From positions 1-64,000 of the forward strand of contig PAMD01000022.1 in assembly GCA_002707145.1 (NCBI GenBank): DNA of 64,000 nt, given 5' to 3'. The notes under the pieces were generated by a model. It saw nothing but the letters and a program-made list of their open reading frames with translations. It made no database searches and was not told the DNA's origin. This document shows positions 27,604 through 36,611 of the stretch, piece after piece. The DNA is from Flavobacteriales bacterium (GTDB lineage: Bacteria; Bacteroidota; Bacteroidia; Flavobacteriales; UBA7430). A program made the position numbers and the translations under genes. How positions within the stretch are numbered: the stretch's first letter is position 1; the number at the start of each line of letters is the position of its first letter.

Positions 27604-28803
27604 ATGTCTCACAATCCAGCAAATAGTATTCAAGATATAAAAAACTTTGGTGAATTCGGAGGAGTAAATCCCTCGATTGCTGATTCATCTACTTTTACAT
27701 ACCTTGAAGCCTCAACTATGCAGGCGGTTTTTGAGGGAGAACAAAAAGGTTGTCATTTATATTCTCGTCATACTAACCCAAGCACAAATTACCTTGGAAA
27801 TGCACTTGCTGCCATGGAGAATACAGAGGCCGCTTTTGTAGCCTCTTCTGGAATGGGTGCAATTACAGCCTGTTCTCTTCAAATATGTCAAAGTGGAGAC
27901 GAGATAATCTCTAGCCGAACAGTGTATGGCGGAACCTATGCCTTTTTTAAAAACTTCCTTCCTAAATTAGGAATCAAAGTTCACTTTGTTGACATAACTA
28001 AAATTAAAGAAATCAAGGCTCATATTAATAAAAAAACCAAAATGGTATACTGTGAAACAATCAGTAATCCACTTTTAGAAGTGGCTGACATTCCTAGTAT
28101 TGCCTGTCTAACAAAAGATACAGATATTCAACTGGTCGTTGATAATACCTTTACACCCCTTATTTTTTCTCCAGTACAATTAGGAGCAGACGTTGTTATT
28201 CACTCATTAACAAAATTTATCAATGGTGCATCTGATGCTGTAGGTGGAGCGGTTTGTGGAGATGCCGAATTCATCGGTTCAATGCTAGATGTAAATGATG
28301 GGGCGGGTATGCTTTTAGGACCAGTAATGGATAGTTTTAGAGCTTCTAGTATTCTGAAAAACTTGAAAACTCTCCACATTAGAATGAAGCAACATAGTAA
28401 AAATGCAGGCTATCTTGCTGAATATTTCTCTAAGGAAGGTATTGATGTTTTTTATCCTGGAGCAAATCAACATCCACAACATTCTCTGACTAAACTTACA
28501 TATAATGCAGAATTCGGTTTTGGTGGCATGTTGGTTATCGATGTAAAAACGAAAGAAAATGCATATGCTCTTATGGAAGCTATGCAAAAAGATAATATTG
28601 GATATTTGGCCGTAAGTCTTGGTTTTTACAAAACACTTTTCTCGGCACCAGGATCTAGTACTTCATCTGAAATCTCCGAAGAAGAACAAGACCAAATGGG
28701 AATTTCGGAGGGAATGATTCGTCTATCAATTGGAATAGACAATGATATAGATAGAACCTTCCAAATGATGAAGAAATGCATGAAAGAAGTCGGAGTTTTA
28801 TAA
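27604..28803 (+). CDS. Cys/Met metabolism PLP-dependent lyase (methionine gamma-lyase-like)
   Basis: This 399-residue fold-type I PLP enzyme has the family motifs YSRHTNPSTNYL near 57, SSGMGAI near 85, VYCETISNPLLEVADI near 150, VVDNTFTPL near 178 and the PLP lysine in SLTKFINGASDAVGG near 204. The sequence could serve as methionine gamma-lyase, cystathionine gamma-lyase/synthase or O-acetylhomoserine sulfhydrylase. The N-terminal NPANSIQDIKNFGEFGGVNPSI is typical of a Bacteroidota group usually named methionine gamma-lyase. I chose ATG at 27604; an upstream in-frame TTG exists at 27583. Confidence 0.85.
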   Translation: MSHNPANSIQDIKNFGEFGGVNPSIADSSTFTYLEASTMQAVFEGEQKGCHLYSRHTNPSTNYLGNALAAMENTEAAFVASSGMGAITACSLQICQSGDEIISSRTVYGGTYAFFKNFLPKLGIKVHFVDITKIKEIKAHINKKTKMVYCETISNPLLEVADIPSIACLTKDTDIQLVVDNTFTPLIFSPVQLGADVVIHSLTKFINGASDAVGGAVCGDAEFIGSMLDVNDGAGMLLGPVMDSFRASSILKNLKTLHIRMKQHSKNAGYLAEYFSKEGIDVFYPGANQHPQHSLTKLTYNAEFGFGGMLVIDVKTKENAYALMEAMQKDNIGYLAVSLGFYKTLFSAPGSSTSSEISEEEQDQMGISEGMIRLSIGIDNDIDRTFQMMKKCMKEVGVL

Positions 28804-28828
28804 ATTATAAATATTAAAAAACACTAAT

Positions 28829-28857
28829 AATAGTCATCTTTATTGATGATATTTTTT
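28829..28857 (+). terminator. Terminator between convergent genes
   Basis: AATA(G)TCATC, a six-base TTTATT loop and GATGATATT form an imperfect stem with one bulge, followed by a T run. It sits between the stop of the PLP lyase and the stop of the giant repeat protein and may serve both directions. Confidence 0.55.
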
Positions 28858-31800
28858 AATATGATAAACGTTTAAAAAAATTGTGACTCCCATCAATATA
28901 GATCTCCTGCTCAATATATAATTGATTGGGACCAATCTTTTGACGGTAAATTCTTTGCCCTAATAAATCAAAATAACGAGATTCAGAAATCAATTTGTTC
29001 CTATCATTACTATCTAAAGCCAAAGTAGCGTTCACTACCTCAATAGAAGTTGATGCAATAATCTCTACCAAACCATTATTTACAGATAAAACTACTTCCA
29101 TAATACCATTTTCTGAATAGGTGTGTAATGGATTAAATTCACTAGAATACATTTCATCACCAAAAGACCAAAATTCTTGGAAATCATTTCCTAAACCTTC
29201 CACATTGGAATAAAATTGGTAGAGTCCATTACTGTAAACAACAAAAGTTATCTCAGCAAAATAAAAAATACAAGATCCGTCGTCTGTATTAGCCACGGAT
29301 GAATAATTATATGCTTCTGTATCATTACAACCCAAAATAATAGGAGTCAAACACATTGATAAGTCCTCTGTATTGACTTCGGGATTATATTCCAGGAACT
29401 CTGAATCTGAACAACCAACAACTATCTCTTCACAGGAATTATCATCTGTATTAGCTAAGATATTATAGTTAAATGCTAAGGGATTAGTGCAGCCCAATTC
29501 AACAAGAATGTGACATGAACCGTTATCAAGATTTGACATAATATTATATTCTATGTAATTCTGATCGGTACAACCTTCTAAAATAATCGAGATACAAGAA
29601 CCATCATCAATATTTGCCAAAGAATTGTACTCTAGGAATTCCATATCTGTACACCCCTGAACAATCAATGTTTCACAAGATTCGTTTTCTACATTAGCTA
29701 ATTCATCAAACTCTATAAACAACTCATCCATACAACCCGTAATTACGGGAGTTAAACAGGTATTAATATCAACTGTAGCTTGAGGGTCAAACTCAATAAA
29801 ATTGGGGTCCATACAACCAATTTGAGCAATATTTAGACAGGAACCGTCATCTTGATTGGCTTCAAATAAAAATTCCAAATAAATGGGATTCATACAACCC
29901 ATAACAATCAAATTTAGGCAAGAGCCGTCATCTAAATTAGCAGGAGGGAAATACTCTAAATAATCAGCATCAGAGCAACCAAAAATAGCAATAATTGCGC
30001 AAGTCCCATTGTCAATATTTGCGTTAAAATCAAATTCTACAAAGTCACTATTTGTACAACCCTCTACTTGACAGGACCCATCATCAGTATTTGCATTTGA
30101 ATCATAGTTAAGAGCGTTATCTATCGTACAACCCATTATCACTAATGCCGAACATGTGCCATCATCTGAATTAGCAAGAGCATTAAATTCAATGTAATTA
30201 GGATCAGTACAACCGGAAACAAAGTCAATACAAGATTGATCGTCAACATTTGCTGCACTATTGTAATTGGCTGCCTGAGAATCTGTACATCCATATGTAG
30301 CTTGAATAGAACAAGAACCATCGTCTAAAGTGGCGTCTTCATTGTATTCTACAAAAAATGAATCTGTACAACCCAAAATATTCGGAATACAGCTACCATC
30401 ATCTACATTAGCGAGATTAGTAAAATTCTGTGCATTAATGTCAGTACAACCGGTTACTGCAATAGTCTCACATGAGCCATCATCTAGTGTAGCGGTAAGA
30501 TCAAACTCAGCGAATCCATTATCCATACACCCCTCAATTTTTGGTATGCAAGTGCCGTCATCAAAAGTAGCTGTAGATAGAAAATTTATTGCAGTAGAAT
30601 CTGTACAACCCTCAATAGTAATAATTGAACAAGTTCCGTTATCGTAATTTGCTTCAGCGTTATATTCGATATAATCTTCATCTGTGCATCCTAAAATAGC
30701 CCATTCTGGAAAACCGAAAATTCCCCGAACACTTATAGCATACTCTTTGGGAATTATATCAGAATTTACATCTGGATTATCTAAAATAATTGTTAATGAG
30801 TAAGCATTTGATTCATCTTCTTCGTTAGAGGACCATAGAGAATTTGTATTTGTAGCGCTAATATATTCTACTTCACCAGAAGTATTAAAAACACCTCCAG
30901 ACATTTGTGCAGCAAAGCCAGATACTCCGTCTGCTTGTAATTCTATACCATTAAATTCACTTGATAAGATATTCAGCTCCTGAAGATTGGGTAAATGCCA
31001 TCCAAAGGGAACTGCAGACTGAGCAGCATTCCAATCGTAGTATCGACCGTTCTCAGTAATATTGTAATCATTTATTCCAGCATAGGTAAACCCCCCATTT
31101 AATTGACTCACTGTTCCGCCGGCATCGATGAAGAGTTCAGATGCATCTGGTATTTGGAATCTGGCATTCTCCGCCATCCAACATTGATCAGCAATTAAAA
31201 TAGTTGAATAAGAATATCCATCTCGATCATCTCTGAAATTCATCCCACAAAGCCACTCATCTAACTGGTATACACATGGATCATCTTCCAAATTATAAGT
31301 TGCAAGTGGATTATAATTTAAGGCTGATTCAGAAAAACAGTCGTCTATTATAAAAGTAGTACAATCTCCATTATCAAAATCTGCGTCAAATCCCTGATTG
31401 TAATATTCAGCATAGTTAATATCAGTACAACCCGGAGCATAATAACAAGAAGCATCATCCTCTTCCGCATCAGGATTAAAGTTAAATGCACTATCTATCA
31501 TACATCCATAAACTACATAATCGTAGCAAATTATCGAAGCGTCCCATCCGGAAGTAGATAACCATGTACTAGAAGTAAAAGAAATAGTTAAACAGCCTGT
31601 TGAATTAGTAACGCTAGCTGTAATAGTATCCCCAATAAAATCGGTGTATGAACCAATAGCTAAAATAGGGTTTGCAGTACCCATTCCATCATAAATTGTC
31701 ATAGTACCCGCATAAATATCAAACTGATTGAAAACTAATTGAGAAACAGTTCCATCCTCTTCTGGACAAATTCTAATAATTGAATTTTCACCAATACCAA

Positions 31801-33343
31801 AATTATTATCAGGACCTCCAGAATCATAAAAAACACCATTACATGTAGATATATCAATAATACTTCCCATAAGATATTCCTCTGGGTCAACTACAACATC
31901 AAAAAAAGTTTCTGCAGTACAACCTAAAGAATCAGTAAGTAAAACTGAATAACTTCCTGCAGTCAAATTATCAATGGATTCAGATGATTCTTCTGTAGAC
32001 CAAAGAATATCAAATGGAGAATTCCCTAATACAATATCTAAAGAAGCAGAAGCATCGCTGGTTCCTTCTTCTGACTCAAAACTTGCAATTACATTGGCTG
32101 CAAATCCAAAACATGGACCATAAGTAGTGCATCCAATTTCTGCAGTCCATCCACTTGGCGTTACAGATACATCAGAAGTAAAGGTTAACGTTAAAGCTCC
32201 AGACACGTTTAATGGACTAGCATAAAAAGTTAAATCTTGAAGAGAACTTCCATTTGAAGGTTCTTGTAAAACCGGAGATGTATTACTCTCACCATCATAA
32301 ATTGTAACATAATCACAACAAGATTCAAGATCAAATAAACTAAAATAAAGAGATACATACTCATCATCATTTTCGGGATAAATAGTAATCGAATGATTCT
32401 CATAATTGGTATATGGTTCATCTTGACCACCTGAATCGTATAAAACTCCCCCACAAGCTATAATTTCGTTGTTTACGGCAATATTATAGATACAACTACT
32501 ATCATCAATATTAGCCTCTGTAGAATAATTACTCGCCTCAGAATTTGTACATCCTAAAATATCTGAACTATCGTACTCAAAATTTATAACAGCATCAACA
32601 ACATGAACGACTCCATTGTCAGTTATAATATCTGCAACAGTTACTATAGCATTATTGATCATTACAACTCCATCATCAATACTTACTGATACCTCAGAAG
32701 TAGATAAAGTAGAAATTACCATTTCATTAGAAAGATCTGTAGATAGAATATTTCCTGAAGCAACATGAGAAAGAAGAATTTCTGTTAATTGTCCGGAAGG
32801 ATCTCCCAATAAAGATGCCAGAATATCTTCAGGAATTATTGCAAAAGCATCGTCAGTAGGAGCAAATACAGTAAATGGTCCATTACCACTTAGTGTACCA
32901 ACCAAGTTGGCAGTAAATACAGCATCTTCTAATGTATTGTGCACTGGTGAATTAATTATAACATCAATAACTGTATTTGGATTAACAGCATTAACAACGA
33001 TTTGACCTACCATACCATTAGCAGCATGTTGTCCGACAGAACAATCATAACTAAATATTCCTGACTGATTAAAAACAATAAAACCAATTTCACCAATGCT
33101 AGATTCAGTAGTTAGAGATGCAGAAGCAATCTCTTCTGGGTTCCCAAAATCTTCATTAGTCACACTGTTAACTTGAAAATTAACATCATGGATACCACCG
33201 TCATTGAACCAGAAAACGGTATCACCAACAAGGATATCAAGAGTTTCAGGGGTATAATAATAAGCACCCACATTAACTACATGACTAGACTGTGCCAGAG
33301 TAATTAAAGGAATTATAAGTGCAGAAAATATTAACTTTTTCAT
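28856..33343 (-). CDS. Giant secreted multi-domain protein with GCTD/DDGSC repeats and a T9SS-like C-terminus
   Basis: This protein has 1,495 residues. In order: a signal peptide (1-18); a blue-copper cupredoxin (20-118; candidate ligands H52, C101, H106, M111); a FAS1/fasciclin domain (about 125-255); one GCTN...DDSSC repeat (261-285); a CUB-like domain (294-405); a SprB-like repeat (408-485); a second CUB-like domain (498-608); three degenerate GC...C repeats (611-695); a FISUMP-type domain (about 696-876, DQCWMAENARF, GRYYDWNAA, PFGWHLPN); eighteen tandem repeats of about 26 residues (881-1358); a PKD-like domain; and a C-terminal sorting-type sequence (YFDLLGQRIY...). The protein is probably exported by the T9SS. 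Its role, perhaps adhesive or metal binding, is unknown. It is a single gene flanked by convergent and divergent neighbours. Confidence 0.85.
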   Translation of the reverse strand: MKKLIFSALIIPLITLAQSSHVVNVGAYYYTPETLDILVGDTVFWFNDGGIHDVNFQVNSVTNEDFGNPEEIASASLTTESSIGEIGFIVFNQSGIFSYDCSVGQHAANGMVGQIVVNAVNPNTVIDVIINSPVHNTLEDAVFTANLVGTLSGNGPFTVFAPTDDAFAIIPEDILASLLGDPSGQLTEILLSHVASGNILSTDLSNEMVISTLSTSEVSVSIDDGVVMINNAIVTVADIITDNGVVHVVDAVINFEYDSSDILGCTNSEASNYSTEANIDDSSCIYNIAVNNEIIACGGVLYDSGGQDEPYTNYENHSITIYPENDDEYVSLYFSLFDLESCCDYVTIYDGESNTSPVLQEPSNGSSLQDLTFYASPLNVSGALTLTFTSDVSVTPSGWTAEIGCTTYGPCFGFAANVIASFESEEGTSDASASLDIVLGNSPFDILWSTEESSESIDNLTAGSYSVLLTDSLGCTAETFFDVVVDPEEYLMGSIIDISTCNGVFYDSGGPDNNFGIGENSIIRICPEEDGTVSQLVFNQFDIYAGTMTIYDGMGTANPILAIGSYTDFIGDTITASVTNSTGCLTISFTSSTWLSTSGWDASIICYDYVVYGCMIDSAFNFNPDAEEDDASCYYAPGCTDINYAEYYNQGFDADFDNGDCTTFIIDDCFSESALNYNPLATYNLEDDPCVYQLDEWLCGMNFRDDRDGYSYSTILIADQCWMAENARFQIPDASELFIDAGGTVSQLNGGFTYAGINDYNITENGRYYDWNAAQSAVPFGWHLPNLQELNILSSEFNGIELQADGVSGFAAQMSGGVFNTSGEVEYISATNTNSLWSSNEEDESNAYSLTIILDNPDVNSDIIPKEYAISVRGIFGFPEWAILGCTDEDYIEYNAEANYDNGTCSIITIEGCTDSTAINFLSTATFDDGTCIPKIEGCMDNGFAEFDLTATLDDGSCETIAVTGCTDINAQNFTNLANVDDGSCIPNILGCTDSFFVEYNEDATLDDGSCSIQATYGCTDSQAANYNSAANVDDQSCIDFVSGCTDPNYIEFNALANSDDGTCSALVIMGCTIDNALNYDSNANTDDGSCQVEGCTNSDFVEFDFNANIDNGTCAIIAIFGCSDADYLEYFPPANLDDGSCLNLIVMGCMNPIYLEFLFEANQDDGSCLNIAQIGCMDPNFIEFDPQATVDINTCLTPVITGCMDELFIEFDELANVENESCETLIVQGCTDMEFLEYNSLANIDDGSCISIILEGCTDQNYIEYNIMSNLDNGSCHILVELGCTNPLAFNYNILANTDDNSCEEIVVGCSDSEFLEYNPEVNTEDLSMCLTPIILGCNDTEAYNYSSVANTDDGSCIFYFAEITFVVYSNGLYQFYSNVEGLGNDFQEFWSFGDEMYSSEFNPLHTYSENGIMEVVLSVNNGLVEIIASTSIEVVNATLALDSNDRNKLISESRYFDLLGQRIYRQKIGPNQLYIEQEIYIDGSHNFFKRLSY
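29265..30700 (-). repeat. Eighteen tandem protein-coding repeats (GCTD...EYN...DDGSC)
   Basis: Inside the giant gene, about 18 units of roughly 78-84 bases encode GC[TM]D-x4-EYN/NYN-x-AN-x-DDGSC. Four more degenerate copies occur earlier in the same protein. Each unit keeps one Cys near each end and an acidic DDGS/DNGT turn, suggesting one disulfide and possibly a calcium site per unit. Units with xYIEYN/xFVEFD and units with AxNYN often alternate, which suggests expansion of two-unit blocks. The DNA copies are diverged, so the expansion is not recent. Confidence 0.88.
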
Positions 33344-33433
33344 GCCTACATGTTGTTTATTTGTGCAAGATACAAATACTTAATATATTTATAACCGTCA
33401 ATTATTGTGCCTAAATTTAATAAGGAGTATAAA

Positions 33434-34276
33434 TTAATCTCTCATGTGGAATTCCAGCAAAGTATTTATTGGTGATTGAATTATTTCAGAAACTTTCAAA
33501 CCATTTTCTAAAGCAATTTGTCTAAGTACATCTTGAAAGAAAAAAGCGACTGATCCTATAAAAGAAATTGGAAAATCTGCGTGCATAGGATGCAATAAAA
33601 GATTCAATTCAAAATATTTTTGAAATTCCTTTCTCAACATACATTGAGTATAATCATGGGCAATATACTTACTTAAAAAAGGAACATATGAGGCCAAGAA
33701 TCTATTGGGGTATTCCTCTTGATAAACCGAACTCAGTACCCGTTCTAATGAAATAGAATGTGCTTTTGAAAAATGTATATAAATATCCTCGGGAAGTTGC
33801 TTTCGGAGATAATCTTTAATCAATTTTCTTCCAAGTGATGCGCCACTTCCTTCATCTCCTAAAATAAAGCCTAGAGATGGTGAAATTTTCTGCATTGACT
33901 GGCCATCATAAAAGGTGGTATTGGATCCTGTCCCAAGAATAGAAACAAACAAAGGTTGAGAATGATATACCGACCGGCATGCGCCTAATAGATCACTTTC
34001 TAAAAAAATACTTGATTCCTTAAAAACACTCTCTAAAGTATCGTGCAAACGATTTCTTGAATCTACATGAGAGAATCCAGGTGAATAAAAATACACTTGA
34101 CGGACATGCCCAATAATAATTTGAATCTGCTTTTGCTCAAGTAAAAATTGCTTCATTTCTCTTTCAGAAAAAAAAAGAGGATTGAATCCTTTCGTCTGAA
34201 AACAAGATAATACTTTGCCTTGACTAATGATAGCCCAATCTGCCTTACTAGAACCACTGTCAACTACGAGTTTCAT
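33434..34276 (-). CDS. BadF/BadG-type N-acetylglucosamine kinase-like ATPase
   Basis: This 280-residue ASKHA-fold kinase starts with VVDSGSSKADWAII (phosphate 1 motif), contains ILGTGSNTTFYDG near 104 (phosphate 2) and GFILGDEGSGASLGRKLI near 125, and a C-terminal SFIGSVAFFFQD segment. This matches the N-acetylglucosamine kinases of Bacteroidota, which phosphorylate GlcNAc recovered from cell-wall turnover. That fits the NagZ-like enzyme at 13349, though the two are not linked. The gene begins directly after the YwaF-type gene, so the two form a unit. Confidence 0.88.
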   Translation of the reverse strand: MKLVVDSGSSKADWAIISQGKVLSCFQTKGFNPLFFSEREMKQFLLEQKQIQIIIGHVRQVYFYSPGFSHVDSRNRLHDTLESVFKESSIFLESDLLGACRSVYHSQPLFVSILGTGSNTTFYDGQSMQKISPSLGFILGDEGSGASLGRKLIKDYLRKQLPEDIYIHFSKAHSISLERVLSSVYQEEYPNRFLASYVPFLSKYIAHDYTQCMLRKEFQKYFELNLLLHPMHADFPISFIGSVAFFFQDVLRQIALENGLKVSEIIQSPINTLLEFHMRD

Positions 34277-34972
34277 TTATGGTCTTAAAAAATGATTTTT
34301 AAAATAAAATGGAATATTCACAAGTGCAGCATGCATAAGAGTTGCCAACTCTAAACCAATAATATAATAAGGCCAATCTCCAACTAAAAAAGGATTATCT
34401 ACAATAGGTTTTACTGCCAAATACATATAATTACCTCCAGAGAAAAGATCAATCACGGCTACACACAATATGGGTATTTGTAAATAAAAAAAGGTCATAT
34501 ACCAAGCGTTTTTTCTTGGACGCATACCAAGAGAAAAAATACACAAAAGGGGTGCAACAATTAAACCCCCATGAACAAAGAAATAATCAAATAACAATAT
34601 AGGATTAGAGCCATGAGTTAATTGAGGAGTTAGAAGAGAGTGTATCCCACCAATCATCCCTACAAATAATAAAAATTCAAAAGCAATCTGAGATCTGGTT
34701 ATTAATAAAATAAACGATCCTATCCACATCAACCTGCACATGTGAAATGGCATAGATTCCTCTAAAGTCCATATCCCATTGTAAACATAGTACACTTGGA
34801 TAAATACTATTTCAATCAAAATCACTAAGGATAATAACGAAGTAAATATTTGCTTATTTTTCTTTTGAAAAAAGTGAGGGACAAAAACAAAAAAAATGAC
34901 AAATATTAAGGTTATAGTATTATACAAAATCCATTCTTCGCTTAGGAAGGAGATCACTGAAGTTTCACTCAT
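34277..34972 (-). CDS. YwaF/TIGR02206-family integral membrane protein
   Basis: This 231-residue protein has about six hydrophobic membrane segments. The family-typical features are PFHMCRLMWIGSFILL near 77, GMIGGIHSLLTPQLTHG near 108, DYFFVHGGLIVAPL near 130 and GDWPYYIIGLE near 201. The family is known from Bacillus YwaF and has no defined function. It abuts the GlcNAc kinase gene without a gap. That kinase may be linked to its function, but this is only a guess from position. Confidence 0.82.
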   Translation of the reverse strand: MSETSVISFLSEEWILYNTITLIFVIFFVFVPHFFQKKNKQIFTSLLSLVILIEIVFIQVYYVYNGIWTLEESMPFHMCRLMWIGSFILLITRSQIAFEFLLFVGMIGGIHSLLTPQLTHGSNPILLFDYFFVHGGLIVAPLLCIFSLGMRPRKNAWYMTFFYLQIPILCVAVIDLFSGGNYMYLAVKPIVDNPFLVGDWPYYIIGLELATLMHAALVNIPFYFKNHFLRP

Positions 34973-35016
34973 TTTAAATCATTTTATTTCGATTAAATAT
35001 AAAAAAAATCTTTTGC

Positions 35017-35024
35017 TACATTTG
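35017..35024 (+). promoter_or_regulatory. -7 box of the TerB-like gene
   Basis: TACATTTG is a perfect TAnnTTTG on the plus strand, 23 bases before the ATG at 35048. It makes the in-frame TTG at 35027 an unlikely start. No clear -33 TTG is present. Confidence 0.5.
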
Positions 35025-35047
35025 TTTTGAATCAAATTAGTTATAAA

Positions 35048-35479
35048 ATGAAGATCAATCAAGCCAGTCCATTCCATTTATTTTGCTTTGTATACATTGG
35101 TTTTGCTCATTTGAGCAACCAAAAACTAGAGGAGGAAGATATGAATGAAATTCAACGTAAAGTAGCTAAATACATGAATATTAAACCTAGTAATGTGGTC
35201 GAATTCAATTTAATTCTTCACCAATCTTCAGAATGGTATAATCAGCTTAAGCAGGAAGAAAAACTAAATAATATCTTAGATGTAACAAGATCAATTCGAG
35301 AACTGAAAGGGTTGCACCTAGAAGATTTGAAATCTTTTTTATCCGACATTAGAGACATTGCCATAGCAAATGGTCGTTTCAACGAAGATGAAAAACAATT
35401 ACACGACAAAATTGCCAAAGAGTTAGGAATCAATGTAATAACAAGCGATAAATTATTTAAAAAAAAATTAGGCTATTGA
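35048..35479 (+). CDS. TerB-like protein
   Basis: This 143-residue acidic helical protein has two EF-hand-like helical segments typical of TerB-fold proteins: the first near 15-40 (FCFVYIGFAHLSNQKLEEEDMNEIQ) and the second near 105-130 (DIAIANGRFNEDEKQLHDKI). TerB-like domains bind metal or act as membrane-linked adaptors; the family name comes from tellurite resistance, but no other ter genes are present. It is followed in the same reading frame by the rhomboid gene, separated by a single TGA and 27 bases. Confidence 0.7.
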   Translation: MKINQASPFHLFCFVYIGFAHLSNQKLEEEDMNEIQRKVAKYMNIKPSNVVEFNLILHQSSEWYNQLKQEEKLNNILDVTRSIRELKGLHLEDLKSFLSDIRDIAIANGRFNEDEKQLHDKIAKELGINVITSDKLFKKKLGY

Positions 35480-35506
35480 ATTCAAAAAAAAAAACTTATT
35501 AATGCA

Positions 35507-36187
35507 ATGGTTGGACCATGTATTTTTGTCTTTATTCTTTTAATTATTTATTCATTCGCGGCCATTAATGATATTAAATTGACTTCATGGGGAATTTATC
35601 CAAGAGAAAAAAATGGACTTTTGGGTGTATTAAGCTCGGTATTTATTCATGGAAGCTGGAAACACTTAGCTAACAATTCTATTCCCTTATTAGTTTTGGG
35701 AACTGCGCTTTTTTATTTCTATAAAAAACTTGCGCTAAGAGTCTGTATATATTCTATCATATTCACAGGAATCTTGCTTTGGCTAGGAGGAAGACCATCC
35801 TTTCATATAGGTGCAAGTGGACTGGTATACTCTTTGGCTTGCTTTCTGTTTCTAAGTGGATTTATAAGAAAACACAACAATTTAATGGCACTCTCCATGA
35901 CCGTAGTATTTCTCTATGGTGGTCTAGTTTGGGGAGTTTTCCCAGCAAATGAAAATATCTCATGGGAAGGGCATTTATTTGGCGCTATTAATGGAATTTT
36001 ATGGGCAATATACTACAGGAAAGATGGGCCACAAAGGAAAAAATATTCTTGGGAAATAGAAGAAGAAATCTTAAATAGTCTCGATGGAATAGAAGTTGAT
36101 TTCCAGCTAGTAAGAGGAAACGATAAAATAGAATCTGATACAGAAATCATCTACGAATACAAAAGAAAAGAATCCAAATTAAAGTAA
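35507..36187 (+). CDS. Rhomboid-family intramembrane serine protease
   Basis: This 226-residue membrane protein has about six transmembrane segments. The serine is in HIGASGLVYSL near 104 (GxSG) and the histidine in EGHLFGAINGI near 151. HGSWKHLANN near 49 gives the conserved L1-loop/TM2 region with the oxyanion asparagine. It cleaves membrane proteins within the bilayer; the substrate is unknown. The ATG at 35507 is the first ATG, although the hydrophobic segment begins almost at once, so a slightly earlier non-ATG start is possible. A soluble charged tail follows the last membrane segment. Confidence 0.88.
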   Translation: MVGPCIFVFILLIIYSFAAINDIKLTSWGIYPREKNGLLGVLSSVFIHGSWKHLANNSIPLLVLGTALFYFYKKLALRVCIYSIIFTGILLWLGGRPSFHIGASGLVYSLACFLFLSGFIRKHNNLMALSMTVVFLYGGLVWGVFPANENISWEGHLFGAINGILWAIYYRKDGPQRKKYSWEIEEEILNSLDGIEVDFQLVRGNDKIESDTEIIYEYKRKESKLK

Positions 36188-36191
36188 AAAA

Positions 36192-36548
36192 AGAAAAGCT
36201 CCGTCATAAGCCGGATTCTGTCATCCCTAAAGGAATCTCCATCATTTATCTACGATACTTATCACTAAGCATCTTTAGCGGTCTACCCTCCAGGTTCGAG
36301 CGAGCAACTCTAATTCTCTAAAGAAATCCTGGTATACATGACCTTTCACCTCATAAGGTTTGCACAGCTATCTCGATTACTCGAAATACTGGTGAGCTTT
36401 TACCTCACCTTTTCACCCTTACCCGAAGGCGGTTTTTTTCTGTTGCACTAGCTATCATTATAAAAATGCCTAGCCGTTAACTAGTATGATGCTCTGTGTT
36501 GTCCGGACTTTCCTCTTCAAAAGAAGCGATAGAGTCAGGAGCTTTTCT
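36192..36548 (-). ncRNA. rnpB: RNase P RNA (bacterial class A)
   Basis: Read on the minus strand, the 5' part contains GAGGAAAGTCCGGAC and the 3' part contains AGAATCCGGCTTATGACGG, the two universal conserved blocks. The ends pair as P1 (AGAAAAGCTCC with GGAGCTTTTCT), giving a length of 357 bases. An internal CCTTATGAGG-type and GGGTAAGGGTGAA-type core is also visible. A short T run follows on the minus strand and acts as terminator. It is the RNA that cleaves pre-tRNA 5' leaders. Confidence 0.95.
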
Positions 36549-36611
36549 TAATGCTAAAATACAAAGATTAAATAATAGAAAAAAGAGACTTAATTTGTAT
36601 TCTCAAAAAAT

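Noticed and set aside
30330..30647. Plus-strand open frame of 105 codons
   Set aside because: It is the antisense shadow of the GCTD repeats in the giant gene.
32230..32454. Minus-strand alternative frame in the giant gene
   Set aside because: It is an off-frame shadow inside a well-supported CUB-like domain.
28856..33343. Possible CRISPR or DNA repeat array in the AT-rich repeats around 29300-30700
   Set aside because: The period of about 80 bases corresponds to diverged protein repeats in one long minus-strand frame; there are no identical short repeats with unique spacers.
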